A stretch of DNA of 64,000 nucleotides, from positions 3,998,109 to 4,062,108 of the forward strand of contig CAIIXF020000003.1 in NCBI GenBank assembly GCA_903813345.2. The letters run 5' to 3'. The number at the start of each line of letters is the position of its first letter. Within the stretch, counting starts at the first letter, position 1. A program made the position numbers and the translations under genes. Source of the stretch: Owenia fusiformis. Lineage: Eukaryota > Annelida > Polychaeta > Sabellida > Oweniidae. Below the pieces are notes generated by a model. The model saw only the letters and a program-made list of their open reading frames with translations, did not search any database and had not been told where the DNA came from. Positions 42,935 to 54,700 of the stretch are shown piece after piece.

Positions 42935-43564
42935 CAGTTTTGTCCATATTTAAATTAAGTCCAGATATTTCAGAAAAATTATTTATTTCTTTAAGTGCTT
43001 CATGAATAGATTCTTTAGTTGACAATGTGAGGGTGGTATCATCTGCATGTTGAATTACTTTTATTTCTTTTTGTCAATTTTAATTCCTTTAATTTTGTCA
43101 TTTTTTCTCAGCTTATTTGCCATTATTTCAGTACATATTATGAAAATCAAAGCAGATGCTGGAGATTCCTGCCGTATACCTTTTTTTATTTTCACTTCAT
43201 TAGAAATATGCCCATTGTTTTTTATTTTAAGTTTTGGATCTTTATAAAGATCTTTTATCCATTTTATAAAGTTTTTGCCAAAGTTCAGTGTTTTTAGTAC
43301 CTTGAACATGAATGCCCAATTAATACTATCAAATGCCTTTTTATAAATTAAACACAAAAGCAATGCATCTATATTTTCAAAATTAGAGTACTCAATTAGA
43401 TCTAACAAAAGTCTTGCATTATTTCCTATATATCTGCCTTTTATGTATGAGGATTGGTCTTTATGAACAAGTTTAGGTAAAACACTATGTAGTCTATTTG
43501 CTAAAGTAAAAGTCAAAATCTTATAATCGTAATTGCTTAAGCTTATTGGTCGATAGTTGTCCAA
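42935..43564 (-). pseudogene. LINE ORF2, RT catalytic core
   Basis: Begins DNYRPISLSNYDYKILTFTL, continues with KAFDSINWAFMF (first catalytic Asp), GIRQESPASALIFIICTEIM, and after one more frame break HADDTTLTLST (catalytic ADD) and TEGIWVGNL. The transposon insertion at 41891-42910 interrupts exactly after this point. Confidence 0.85.
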
Positions 43565-43644
43565 AAATTCCCTATTGCCCTTTTGAAAATAAGAGATAAA
43601 ATTGAAATTTTCTGTGATTCACTTAATTCACCAAATTCAAAAAC

Positions 43645-44097
43645 TTAATTTATCATTGCTATATAGGTATCTTCTAAGTAATGCCAAAAGGTTTTGTAAA
43701 ATTCTAGTATCAGCCCATCAGTGCCAGGGCTTTTTCCTTCTTTTAAATTTTGTACTACTTTCTGAAGTTCACTTTTTGAAATTTCTGCTTCAAAATAGTC
43801 TTTTTCTTTTTGATCTAAAGTGTAATCTAATTTGACCTCTTTTAAGTAGTCATTTATCTTGTTTTCGCCAATCTCATCATCATTATAGAGACTACTATAA
43901 AATAATTCTGCTTGTTCTAAGATTTCTTTATCTTTATAAAATGTACCATGTTTATTAGTTATTTTTCTAATGACATTTTCAGTTTGTCTTATAGATTCTA
44001 ATCCCAGAAAATATTTAGTGTTTTTTTCTCCTTGTTCAATTTTCGATTTTGATCTGATAACATGCCCATATATTTCTTTTTTATAAAGCATATTCAA
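43645..44097 (-). pseudogene. LINE ORF2, RT N-terminal part
   Basis: Continues ORF2 after a frameshift: KIEQGEKNTKYFLGLE and KEGKSPGTDGLILEFYKTFW, the conserved lead-in to the reverse transcriptase fingers. Frame is lost again at 43645. Confidence 0.85.
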
Positions 44098-44120
44098 TTT
44101 TGTTTCTAACTCAATTTTTG

Positions 44121-45155
44121 TTATTTCAGCTTTTTACGCACTTTTTCACTTTTGCAAATTTCAATATATTCATTGATATCATCAAGTTCTTTTTGTGTTT
44201 TATTTAAGAGATTTCTTTTTTTCTTTGCTAAATTAACAGCAAAACCAACAGATATTTTCTTAATTTTAGATTTAAGGATTTTCCAAAGTACTCTTTTAGA
44301 TTTAATATATGAATATTGGTTATTTACCCATGTAATACGTTGTTGAATTTTTTTTTGAAAGTTCTCATCTTTTAGATGTTCCCCATTTAACTTCCAATAC
44401 CCCTTACCTCTTTTATTCATTGTTAAAACAACATCGATTAAAATAGCGTTGTGGTCCCTATCGAGTGTTTGCATTAAGTATACCTTTTTCATATCCCACA
44501 TAGGATTCTTTGATACAAAAATATAATCAATTCTGCTCATGGATCTTGTATGTTTATCGAAAAAAGTAAATCCATCTTTCTCATCTTTTAGTACTCTCCA
44601 TGTATCATTTATTTCAAAATTCGCAATAATGTTTTTCAGTGCAGATTGACTTTTAACGGTATAATGTTTCACTTTGGTTTTCCTGTCTTTATCAGATATA
44701 ATACAGTTAAAATCTCCAGTCAAAAACATATTATTTACATTTTTTGCATGATCATATATCCAATCATTCAAGCCTTCAAAAAAGTTACCCCTATCATTAA
44801 CATTATTTGGTGCATATATATTCACAACTGTTACTCCATTGATTTTACAATTAATTAAAATCTTCCTACCTAAATTATCTGTAATAATATTATATATCTC
44901 ATAATGTATAGTCTTAGAGAATAGTAAAGATATCCCTCTGGAGTGTGATGAATCTGTTAAACAATGATATCCATCGAAATCAAAATTTCTACATGTTTCA
45001 TCAATTTTTGATTGTCCTTTAATTGTACAAAACGTTTCTTGTAATGCCACAATACTAGGTTTCTGATTTTTAAGCCATAAAAGTATCTTGTTACGTTTTC
45101 TCATGTCATTTATACCTCTTATATTGAGGTTCAGTAATCGTATTTTACCATTCAT
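44121..45155 (-). CDS. LINE ORF2, apurinic-type endonuclease domain
   Basis: 344 residues starting near the ORF2 beginning: LLNLNIRGIND, then SIVALQETFCTIKGQ (catalytic Glu), VVNIYAPN, FLTGDFNCIISDKDRKT (GDFN motif), SRIDYIFVSKN and DRDHNAILIDV (terminal DH). These are the blocks of exonuclease-endonuclease-phosphatase domains in L1-type LINEs. The frame is lost near 44121. Confidence 0.9.
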   Translation of the reverse strand: MNGKIRLLNLNIRGINDMRKRNKILLWLKNQKPSIVALQETFCTIKGQSKIDETCRNFDFDGYHCLTDSSHSRGISLLFSKTIHYEIYNIITDNLGRKILINCKINGVTVVNIYAPNNVNDRGNFFEGLNDWIYDHAKNVNNMFLTGDFNCIISDKDRKTKVKHYTVKSQSALKNIIANFEINDTWRVLKDEKDGFTFFDKHTRSMSRIDYIFVSKNPMWDMKKVYLMQTLDRDHNAILIDVVLTMNKRGKGYWKLNGEHLKDENFQKKIQQRITWVNNQYSYIKSKRVLWKILKSKIKKISVGFAVNLAKKKRNLLNKTQKELDDINEYIEICKSEKVRKKLK

Positions 45156-45222
45156 TCATTAAACAAAAACTATTAAAATAAATATGTACATTCCATAGTC
45201 AAAACATTTTCAGTTTCTGTGT

Positions 45223-46605
45223 TCATTCATTTTCTTCTACAATGTTACTATATAATGCCTTCTTTGGTTCATTTTGAATTGTTCCTGGCGTTGATCCATC
45301 AGAACCTCTAGTTTTCTTCTTGTTCCTTGGGGTTGCCACTGAGGTGATGTGGTTAGCTACCTTATTATATCCATGTGGACTAAGGTGCACCCCTTTCACA
45401 TCATTTTCTTTAAAGTCACTTTTGGATGTCTTTCCTTGGTTGCTTAGCAGCATTGCATCGTTATTTACAAACACAAGGAAATCTTCTCGTCTACACATCA
45501 TATTCAACTGCTTATTCATAGTATCAATCTTTCCTTGTATCTTTTTATCATATCGGTGTACAGGGGTTATGCTGCTAATGACAATTGAAGCCTGGGGGTG
45601 TCGTAGGTGTAGTGACACAAGATTCATATTTCACAAGACATGACTCAGCCCTCTCATTATCATATACCAGGTTTTTTGTTCCTGTTTGTATTATGATCTT
45701 TTCTAGGCACTGATTATCGATTTTGTCTCTTTTCATCAAAATATCTATATCTTCGATTCCAGCACCACTTTTGGTTTTCTCACTGACACCTTCTCTTTAC
45801 ATTGAAGTATATATACCCTTTGCTATAGAGCAACCAGTTATTATTGTATCTATTTGTGGGCTGTCACTTGACTTAATGCTTTTATCACTCACTTTGGTAT
45901 TTTTCGGCTCATCTTCTGTCATGACTGTTTTTGAAGCATTCAAAGGTGCAGGGCAGTCATTTCCTTGGTGACCTTGACCTTTGCATTTTGACAGACTGGT
46001 TCTAGGGTGCACATCTTGGCAAAATGCCCAGGCTGCTGACATTTAAAACATACTGGTTTTCTACACTTGTCACATCTATAGTCCGGATGTCCGACCTCGT
46101 TACAAATTCAACATGGTTCTCCTCTGTAGCTGAGTCGACCCATGTAACCAGCAATTATTGGATTGTTAGGATTTGGTCTCATGATCTCAGTCACATGAAT
46201 AAAACGCACTCCATCTTTTATTCGAGTCCTTTCACCACTGGTATTTTCAACATATCCATGATAGATATTTCCTGTCACCTTGGCAAATTGAGCTATATAT
46301 GCATTTATCACTTCATCATTTACGTGTATGGGAATATCTCTAAGTGTTATTTTCATGCTATCATTTTCCTCTTCTAAAAGTTCTACGTAAAGTCCATTTA
46401 TATGTATTCCAAATTTCTTTGCTTGAGATTTTGCAGTTTGAGACGCAAAAGTTATATGGACATCCCTTCGGGATATTTGGATGGCAATTACATCATCTTC
46501 ATGCACATTTTCCAATAGACTGTTAATTATTGTAGTTTCATTTGACCATCGGGTATCTCTGTGACTGCATTTCAGAGTCATTTCTCTTATTATTTTCAAA
46601 TCCAT
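45223..46605 (-). pseudogene. LINE ORF1: RNA-binding, CCHC and SGNH-like segments
   Basis: Three consecutive fragments. 46605-46108 has a RRM-like region (RDVHITFASQTAKSQAKKF, then ITLRDIPIHVNDEVINAYIA). 46042-45797 contains a CCHC-like stretch (CKGQGHQGNDCP) and then ITGCSIAKGI, which sits where SGNH hydrolases have their first block. 45627-45223 has IVISSITPVHRYDKKIQ, FVNNDAMLL and VHLSPHGYNKV, matching the last SGNH block with an Asp-x-x-His-like spacing altered to GVHLSPHG. Frame breaks separate the pieces. The esterase-like identity rests on order and motif shape. Confidence 0.65.
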
Positions 46606-46610
46606 TCTTG

Positions 46611-47310
46611 TCCCTTTTCGAATAAGCCCTTTGGAGGCCTCATTAATATTGAGCAGTGTTAATTTCTTGCATTTATTGGTATAATCCCCACTTATACGCT
46701 ATATTTATGTGGCCTACTTAAAGGATCCGTACCCATTAGTGTACCTATAAGGAAAATTATTGAAAAGGGTAAAATTGAATTCCAAAATTATTTTTATATA
46801 ATATGATTCTTTATGAAGTATATTTTCTACAAATCACAAAAACAATATCCAAAATATGGTAAAAAGTTGTTTTTTCTTAGAATGAGAAATTCTCACATAT
46901 TTTCACAAAAACTTGAATAATTTCTTGATTTTTGTAGATACACTTAAATCGACTTGTCATTATAAAGCTATAATGTATCAGAGCATACTAAACTTCACTT
47001 TGCTGATCAACCATGCATAGATACTTTGTAATCCTATTGTTTTGAAAGGCACCCTATTGTGTTCTTGTTTTTAAGAATAGATGACCTTCTACAGTCACTG
47101 ACAGATTGAGGTGCTTCCGCAGGTCAGACCCCCTCTGATTTTACCTTAATTATTTAGTGTTGACATTATTGCATAATTCAAACATGAAATAAGAGAGGGT
47201 CCTGTCTGCGGAAGATACACAATGTGAAAGTATACCATAAATTTTAGTTCGAATAAGGAAGCCATATTGGATCTGCCTGTCATCAAAGCTACAAACTATC
47301 AAGCAAGAAT
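46611..47310. other. Intergenic, nothing recognised
   Basis: AT-rich sequence between the LINE and the tandem repeat. No supported ORF. Two inverse stretches with GGTCAGACCC/GAGGGTCCTG near 47125-47200 may form a weak hairpin. Confidence 0.4.
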
Positions 47311-47316
47311 CAGTTG

Positions 47317-47830
47317 GGTCAATCTAGTTTTGATTTATCAGTCATGCCTGCCTCTGAAGATGATATACATTGTAGAGGGACTGAATTAATATTCATTTAG
47401 TCATTAAAGGGACACTGCTTTTAAGGTAATTCTCTTTCCTAAACAAAGAATCAAAAGGGTCAATCTATTTTTGATTCATTAGTTATGTCTGCCCCTGAAG
47501 GTATATTCCCAAGGGACTGAATCATTATCCATTTACCCATTTAAAGGGACACTGGCAGCTTGTAAGGAAGTTCTCATCTAAAGAAACTTATGGGGTCAAT
47601 CTACTTTTGATCCATCATTCATGCATGCATCTAAAGATGATATATTGCTGAGGGACTGAATCAATTTACATTTAGCCATTTAAAGGGACACTGCTTGTAA
47701 GGTAGTTCTCACCAAAAGAAACAAAGGGACAATCTATTTTTGACGCCTACCACGAAAGATGATTATTACTGAGAGACTGAATCCATTTAGTCATTAAAGG
47801 GACACTGCTTGTAAGATAGTCGTCATCCTT
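47317..47830. repeat. ~137-bp tandem repeat, four diverged copies
   Basis: Units begin near 47317, 47458, 47595 and 47728. Each contains GGTCAATCTA-TTTTGAT, GAGGGACTGAAT and AAAGGGACACTGCTTGTAAG. Divergence among units is considerable. Non-coding. Confidence 0.85.
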
Positions 47831-49000
47831 AGTCACACTAAAATATTTTATTTCATAATGATTATGTAACTTACACAATAGATAAATTGAAAAATTCCTC
47901 CCCTTGTTTGATAGCAACGACGAGTCTTTTAAAAGGCTTTAAGCTTCAAAAGTTTATATCCAAGACTGTATAAGTTTCAGCTGAGACCATCGCCTGCTTA
48001 TTTTATGCAAATTAGTTATTTTGAAAAACAATGCTAATAAGATTAGAGAGTCAATCACATTTTATTAATATTCTTTGAAAATGCCACATAAATATTTCAT
48101 ATATTGGAAAGTCACAACTAGTTTTGTAACATTTGAATTGAATACCTAGCTTTTGTGGTCTCAATAAGTTGCCTTGCATTCTACCTTTAAAACTGATGTT
48201 TGAATATATCCTCTAAATTGAATACCTAGGTTAAACCTACTGTATACTAACTGAGGTGATCATGGTACTATTGCTAAGAACACTTTTATTAAGATTCATC
48301 GATATATTACGTTTTAGGGGTTATTTTATGATTTGTGTTTTCAATATGTTGCCCTCTGTGTCCCAACTCAATGATGTTTAGATATATCAATTGATTGAAT
48401 AGTCAACATGCTTAAAATAGTCATGAGTGAAGACTAAAGTACCCCTAAAATGATATTTAGAATGATTTGCATAGTCAAACTTAAATGCACTGAATGACCT
48501 TAGTTTTAATCCCAATGACCTAATTTCATTTTGGATATGTTCATAATCGATAAAAGTATATATTTCCATGTTATTTTCAATGAAACCTTTGGGGGCATCT
48601 TTAGGTAGATTGGGTAACGGATCCTTTATGCGTGCACTGTTTATCACAATTTCAATGAAATGGCAAAATCGTTCTCACCTATTTCCTCAGGTTTATCATA
48701 TAAATACCTCTGGTTTTTAGCACATTATGTTCCTCTTCTGTTCATAAAGATCCTAGAGAACTTTCAAGGTATAGTTCTTCCTAAATTTTGATTTATTTAC
48801 AATATTTACTCTGCTGTATTTTTTCATGTATTTACTAATATTGAGGCTCCTAAATTGTTTAAATATAACAATTCAAACAATTTTGATTAATCTGCTTGAC
48901 TAATATTTGAAAAAATAAACAAAAAGTACACTTATGTAATTATACAACATATTAACTGATAATAAAATCAAAATCATAATTAATATTATTGTAAATATTG
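47831..49000. other. Mostly unannotated; one unclassified minus-strand ORF
   Basis: AT-rich DNA. The minus-strand ORF 48387-48647 (86 residues, containing NMEIYTFIDYEHIQNEIRSL) has a protein-like composition but no motif I recognise and no adjacent exons. It could be a decayed transposon piece. Confidence 0.3.
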
Positions 49001-49018
49001 TCAGGGAGTAACGAAAGT

Positions 49019-50361
49019 TCATGGCTCATTTGATTTCTCGTTTTTGGAGCTACTACAACTCGGGACGCCCTCTCTGTTGGAGTCATGGAAACACATCTGT
49101 AAGGAGCCATAATGGATCACTGCCTTGCTGGCGAACATATAGTCTGCCCCTGGGATTCCACAATGACTAATTTCGGCAATTACCATCTCATCTCTAAGGG
49201 TCATCTAACTCCACCGCAATGGAGCATGAGTGGTCGACAGCTATAAGAGAACAATCTGGTTGGACCAATACATCTCTGGCTGGTTTCAATTGTGGTCTCC
49301 GTCAGTAGTTAATTCGGTTGAAGGTGTGTAAACTCATCAAATACACCACAGATCATGTGTCTACTAGAAATGTTTCAGGAACACCACACAGTTCAACAGC
49401 AACCACTATCTTCTGAGCAGATTCAGCTCTCTTTGGATCTGCATCTGCTCAACATCAAGTAAACAAACTGGGTGAATCCCTGGTGCATCTCTTCTCTTCT
49501 TGGGTTTTGGACAATCAGTAGAGAGGTGCCCTGTCTTTGAGCAATTAAAGCAGGTAACTAGAGTATATCTTCTCACGATATGACCTTCCTCGCCACACTT
49601 TCTACAAGTAATACATTGAGGAGCTCGGAGTTCTCTTTTCTCTTTGAAGAGCTTTAATGCCTCATATATCACTTTCATCATCTCCGCCTTCATACCCTCT
49701 ATCATCTTTAGGAGTCTTTCCTCCAATATGTCGCTAGTCACAACTGAGATGTGATGAACCAATTGTTTTAGCTTGCGTCCCCTCCAGATCCTTTCAGACT
49801 CTTGGTAGGCTTCCTCTTTCTGGGCCTCTTCTATGGCTTTGTCAAGAGACCTTGGGTCTCGGCGATGTACTGCTGCTCTGACATCACCATCAGTTATAGC
49901 CCTCTCCAAGCTTCGTAATGTTTTTTTTGTTGTCTATTCCTTGCATTTAGCTCAGCTCTATACAAAGAGCCTTTCTTACCCGGCCCAAAACTTTTTGTCA
50001 GAGCCTCCACCAGGTCATCATAGGTATGCCCCTCTTCCAGCTCTTGTACTATCTACTGGGCATCTCTTCGCAACTGATAAGTCAAATTCTGTCTCTTCTC
50101 CTCGTCATTCCAATTGTTGCTATCTATACAGTTCTTTAAGTACCCTGTAGTCTTTCCATCGAATAACAGAGTGGCTTCGATTCTTGTCTTTCTTCCCTGT
50201 TGTACTGATTCAAAGGCCTTCGCACAAATATCCATTGCTTTCTCTGCGAGCTTAACCATTGCCTGCCCATGGTTACCATTTGAGCTATCTTCCCTCTTCT
50301 TCACATCTGTAGGATGAGTCCTAGAGTATTCCTGGGGAGCTTCTACTCCTCGAACAGCCAC
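49019..50361 (-). pseudogene. Degraded retrotransposon gag with two zinc knuckles
   Basis: Minus-strand fragments in order: 50361-50053 (QAMVKLAEKAMDICAKAFES), 49909-49406 (RDPRSLDKAIEEAQKEEAYQ; knuckles CRKCGEEGHIVRRY and CFNCSKTGHLSTDC) and 49204-49019 (GADYMFASKAVIH, a possible relic of a retropepsin site). The second knuckle is an intact CCHC; the first lacks the last Cys. Stops and frameshifts separate the parts. No LTR pair or reverse transcriptase was recognised nearby. Confidence 0.7.
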
Positions 50362-50752
50362 AGGTTGTCAATGGGGTTCCGAGGCAGTAGTCACTTTATC
50401 AGCATTGTACTGAGATCCTCATCTTGCTATACTGTTTGAGTTTTCCCCGCTCTCTCTTGAGTCTTCAATCCTCCTCTGGTCTCTGGCAAATCCAGAGTAA
50501 TCTGTCTCAAAGAACAAATCAACTCTCTTAATGTACCATCAAGCTCAGCTTTACTCTTCTTAGTCTCCACGTGGACATTTCTTCACATAGAATCCTCGTC
50601 AAGGTGGATCATCTCTTCATGGATCGCCACTTGCCCTAAACATTTTCTGCTCAGTAAACAATCTCGCATTTTAGCACATGCACTCTCAGAGTTCCAAAAC
50701 TCCCTTCTAAGTACATCAACCTGGACTTAGTTGAGTAAAATTTTCTCTTCCA

Positions 50753-51300
50753 CCGAGTCCATTTGTCTCCTCCAACAGCGGGAGCTGGAACACCTCTTAG
50801 TTTAGTTTCGGCAAAGTATCAAGTCCCTTCCATCTCTACACCAGGAAGTATCTTCACAGTCATATCCGGGGAAATAAATATGTGCTCTCCTCGGACTAGA
50901 GTCGCCTTGGCTCTTTCATCTAGGTCCACTGGATGTGTGTCATCTACTCTGATAAGAGGGACGCCAACACTCTGCTCCTCTCTTTGGAGCACTTTCTCCT
51001 CTTCTCTTGGAAGCAATGTTCTCTTGAAACCAGACTGCTCTTTTGGGCATCTATCCATTCGAGGAGTCTCGCACTCCTCCAAACTCAACTTTGGAACAAA
51101 TCTCACAATTCCACCAGTCCTCACATCATCTCGTCTGGAGTCCTGTTCCATCTTCTCTGGCGTTGGCTCGCACTTCTGTGGCATCTCAACCATCTTACAA
51201 GGCAACATATGTTGCGCCGGCCTGTTTCCCAAGCACCCTGTATACCATCTGGGGAAAGGCCAGGGACGATCGATAAGGGATTTTTGGAGGTGTTATAAGG
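50753..51300 (-). pseudogene. Retroelement-related fragment upstream of the gag relic
   Basis: 137 residues (51232-50819) with VRGEHIFISPDMTVKILPGV, reminiscent of the region after the protease in some LTR elements, lie before the gag relic on the minus strand. That order is unusual and suggests rearrangement or a second nested copy. The overlapping plus-strand ORFs in the same interval are shadows. Identification is weak. Confidence 0.4.
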
Positions 51301-51403
51301 GTGCCGACCTGGTTTCGTGGTATGGCAGTAACCAGTAAAAGATGGCTCTCACAAAATAATTAAATACAGGGTTTTTAATCTATCCCTACATAAATTTGTA
51401 CAA

Positions 51404-52485
51404 TACAGAGTGGGCCAATAAAAATTTGAACATTTTTCTATTTATTCAATTATACTTATTTTTGCAGTTCAATCCACAAAAAAATTAGATAATGGTAAAA
51501 TTATCATTTGTGAAAATGTTAAAGATAAAAATATGTATTTTTGATTAATTTTGGCTTGTCATAGTCATAATCTGTATTCTGGATGTGTCATGAAAGATTT
51601 ACACATTGTCTTTGCTTGAGATATCACTGCTGAAAATACAGTATATTTCATAACATACAATATGTACCCTTCACATGGTCTCAACACAATTTCCATCAAT
51701 TAAAACATATGTATTTGTACTAATGTGAAGCAAGATATGTCTTTCTTGAATGATACAGCTTAACTGACCTCAGCTTTTTTTCAAATCTGGCACAATATGT
51801 CTCAAAACCTGTCATTTAAGTCATGAATGACTGTCACATAGAACTCAGACTGAGTGTTCAGGTGGGGGAGGACAAGTTCAGGAAACCCTCGCATTGAGTA
51901 AAAATAAATTCCATTGATTGTAACTTTTTTGTTAGTCATGTATTACTTCCAATACTTTAGAAAATTGAAAAACAAATCATTGTCAACTACTTCTGTAATA
52001 TGAATATACAAGCTCGACATTTAATTACTGAACATGTCCTCCATCCACCTGATCATCAGTATGATCTGTATTTGAAAGCCATGCTTGGCTTAAATGATAG
52101 ATTTGAGACATACTGTGCCAGTTTTGAAAAGAGCTGGGGTCAATTAAGCTATATTATCTACGAGGGACATGTCTAGCTTCTCCTAGAGATAACTAATTTA
52201 ATGTTTTAGTTGATGGAAATTGTGTTGAGACCATTTGAAGGGCATATATTGTATGGTATGAGATGCTGTATTTCCAGTAATGATGCTTCAAGCAGAGAAA
52301 ATCTGAAAAAGTTTCATGACTTATGCAGTATACAGATCATTACCATGACAAGCCAAAAATAATCATACATAACATTTTCACAAATAATCATTTTATCATT
52401 ATCTGAATTTTTGTGGACTGACCTGCAAGTATAAAGAAAATTGAATAAATAAAAAATGTTTCAATTTTTATTGGCCCACCCTGTA
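51404..52485. mobile_element. 1,078-bp mariner-like TIR element with TA duplication
   Basis: Runs 51406-52483, starts CAGAGTGGGCCAATAAAAAT and ends in the complement, ATTTTTATTGGCCCACCCTG, each next to a TA. Inverted similarity extends about 300 bp inward on both sides (GCAGTTCAATCCACAAA; CAAGCAGAGAAAATC-type sequence). No transposase. A second, truncated copy lies at 38260-39050. Confidence 0.88.
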
Positions 52486-52499
52486 AATAACAAAATGTC

Positions 52500-53155
52500 C
52501 ATATACTTTAAAGGTATCTTTAGAAGGAGTCTAAGCTAAGTACCTCTATGGCTCTAAGTGCAGCTAATAAATATCGATCAAGAAATGAGATTAGACCAGT
52601 TCTTCAACTTCTCCAAGAAGCTTTCACTGTAATTTCTTACAAAAATCTCGAAACACGAGGGCTCTGGGAGTGTTGTGGTTTTAGAAGTGTAACCTCAGCT
52701 CTGGGAGTTACTTTATCTTTATTGAGGAATCAGGACTCGTGAGTTTTGGGGTTATGGTAGGGTAACCACAGCTCCGGGAGTCGTCTCGTCTCAGGAGAAA
52801 CCATGCAAACTCTGTAGAGAAATAAATACTCTGGAATGTCCATGAAAAAATGAGATTAGACCAGAGCTGTTATATCTCGTCCTTGGAGCACCTCAGTTTC
52901 CGTAGTGTAACTATGGCTCCGATGAGAGTACCAAACTGACTTGATCTGGCGGACATCAAACTAGGCCATATGGCGTCAATCTCGATTAATACGACAAGAG
53001 ACATATTTCGATCAAAAGCCCGAAGTCTTTTCAGCAAATGATATTTTTAAAATATTATAACAATTCGACGTCCATAAATATTGGTTCAAATGTCGCTGCG
53101 CTATATTGTGTTACTGATTCCTAATATTCTGGAGTCACACCATGGACTATATAAA
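52500..53155. other. Repeat-rich stretch ending in a foldback-family terminus
   Basis: 52545-52940 contains short internal repeats (ATGAGATTAGACCAG at about 52586 and 52850; CTCTGGGAG variants). 53020-53155 (CAGCAAATGATATTTTTAAA to CCATGGACTAT) is the inverse of the terminal sequence of the 14.65-kb and 33.25-kb elements, including GTCGCTGCGCTATA. It is a lone end. Confidence 0.6.
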
Positions 53156-53416
53156 ACCAGAGACTCTCTAACGCGATGACCCTCGACATTCATTTTAATA
53201 CCTTTCCAGCTTGAAAATAGTATTACTGTTTAGAACTGTCCTTGTTTAGTTTTAAAAATATGAAAGTAAGATTAGGAAGCAGGAGTGTAATATGTTTGGC
53301 AAAAACCTCACTTAACTGATGGAACTTGTATATTCAGCACATCTACTGGTAAAATCGTGAATTACAACTGTTTTTGAAGAAGCGTTCACTTCTGTTCCAG
53401 CCACATAGTTTCCGAC

Positions 53417-53549
53417 TGTTAGCAGGGATAGTAGTGGTCATATCAATATTTCTAGCAGTGTGGACGCAAGGCAGGGTAGGACTGTTAGCAGGGATAGTAG
53501 TGATCATATCAATATTTCTAGCAGTGTGGACGCAAGGCAGGGTAGGACT
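53417..53549. repeat. 66-bp tandem duplication
   Basis: Two adjacent copies of 66 bp beginning ACTGTTAGCAGGGATAGTAG differ at about one base. As 66 is divisible by three the duplication is frame-neutral (AGIVVVISIFLAVWTQGRVG on the plus strand), but no surrounding gene structure supports translation. Confidence 0.85.
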
Positions 53550-53711
53550 TACGGGTAGGTTCCCAGCTAAATGATAATATTTTTGCAGAGGCATGCATCC
53601 CATTTATGATATAATGCTTAGACAACAAATCAGAAAGATATGCATGTAAAATAGAGACATTGAGTGGTAACAAACAACTAATCTCTAACATTCATAACGT
53701 TTTAATTGCAG

Positions 53712-53827
53712 GCATTGTCTCACCAAGCAAATTTGGCGAGGGAACCTCGCACATGAAGAGTCGGATGTATGGAATTGTAAACAGTGTAGATGTGAAACAA
53801 AACATTCAACAGTACCTCACACACGGT
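53712..53827 (+). other. Possible orphan exon
   Basis: Between TTTAATTGCAG and a GTAGTG donor there is an open 116-bp segment encoding VSPSKFGEGTSHMKSRMYGI and VNSVDVKQNIQQYLTHG, which has a balanced, protein-like composition. It begins in phase 1, whereas the last protease-ROCO exon ends in phase 0, so it does not follow it directly. It could belong to that gene via an unseen exon or to another gene. Product unknown. Confidence 0.3.
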
Positions 53828-53869
53828 AGTGTTTATATCATTCCATATTTGTGGCTTTGCTTACATTAA

Positions 53870-54690
53870 TACGGAATAAATCATACAATCTTATGAAAAA
53901 TGGTGACCTTGTCCTACAGAAACTGAGATTACGTTCGGAAACAAGTTTGCGCGGCGATATTATAGAGCACATGCTTAAGGGAATTTATCCTACTTTCTAT
54001 AGAAACCAAATACATCTTTGTCGATGGAAGAATAAAAAACCTCCTTTGTTTACATTCGCAAAAACGTGGAAAACGACCAAAGTTGTCATAACTTTTTCAA
54101 ACTTAAAATACTGAAACCGATTTCACTTGTCAGCGACGAATACTTTAGTCCTTCGCGAAAGGGGCATGTCAATTTAGTGTGTAATATCTCCAAATAAATG
54201 GATACTAGTCTGCATCTTAACACGGAATCGGTATACAGTTTCCACGTGATGTTCGTTTTTATTTAACCATGTCTACATTTTTGCTTCATATCTACTTCAT
54301 ATTTACTATCTTAACTTCATATCTCCAAATTCCCTCTTTGTAAAGTGAAATTGATGACCTTGGTTAATTAATGAAAATCGTCATTCCCATGTAATGAACG
54401 TTTTCGACACAGCAGTATATTCGGTTGACAGACAGAGTTCTACACAGAAGCTTCTAATGCGCCAGCAATGCTAGGATGCGATGCGATTTTAGATAAATAC
54501 GTTTTCTGATATCAATTGAAACAAAGGATTGGTATTGAAATTGCAAACTGAATTCATTTTTTGCTTTTAAACCAATAATTGAAAACATTTTGTAAAAAAA
54601 CAAAGTCATTCATGTAATGGTCGCTGATTGCCAACAATTCAATGCGAAAATTATTTAAATGTATTTTTTATTACTGTTTTTGTAAACATT
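53870..54690. other. Intergenic, nothing recognised
   Basis: AT-rich sequence with one weak plus-strand ORF (53851-54114) lacking motifs. No repeat was recognised. Confidence 0.4.
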
Positions 54691-54700
54691 TTTTTTAACT

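Larger units (their letters stand above)
40290..46610 (-). mobile_element. Tx1/L1-like LINE, nearly full length, inactivated
   Basis: On the minus strand: ORF1 region (about 46605-45223), then ORF2 endonuclease (45155-44121), reverse transcriptase (about 44100-41545) and C-terminal zinc-binding region (to about 40550). Several frameshifts and a 1,020-bp transposon insertion at 41891-42910 break it. The left edge shows a T-rich stretch near 40279, consistent with the poly(A) end. No clear target duplication was found by eye. It lies downstream of the last known protease-ROCO exon and may occupy its next intron. Confidence 0.85.

Noticed and set aside
49019-51300. Complete LTR retrotransposon
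   Set aside because: No flanking direct repeats, reverse transcriptase or integrase recognised; only gag-like relics.
50763-51338. 191-codon plus-strand ORF
   Set aside because: Shadow of the minus-strand retroelement fragment; composition (Ser/Pro/Leu-rich) typical of antisense reading.
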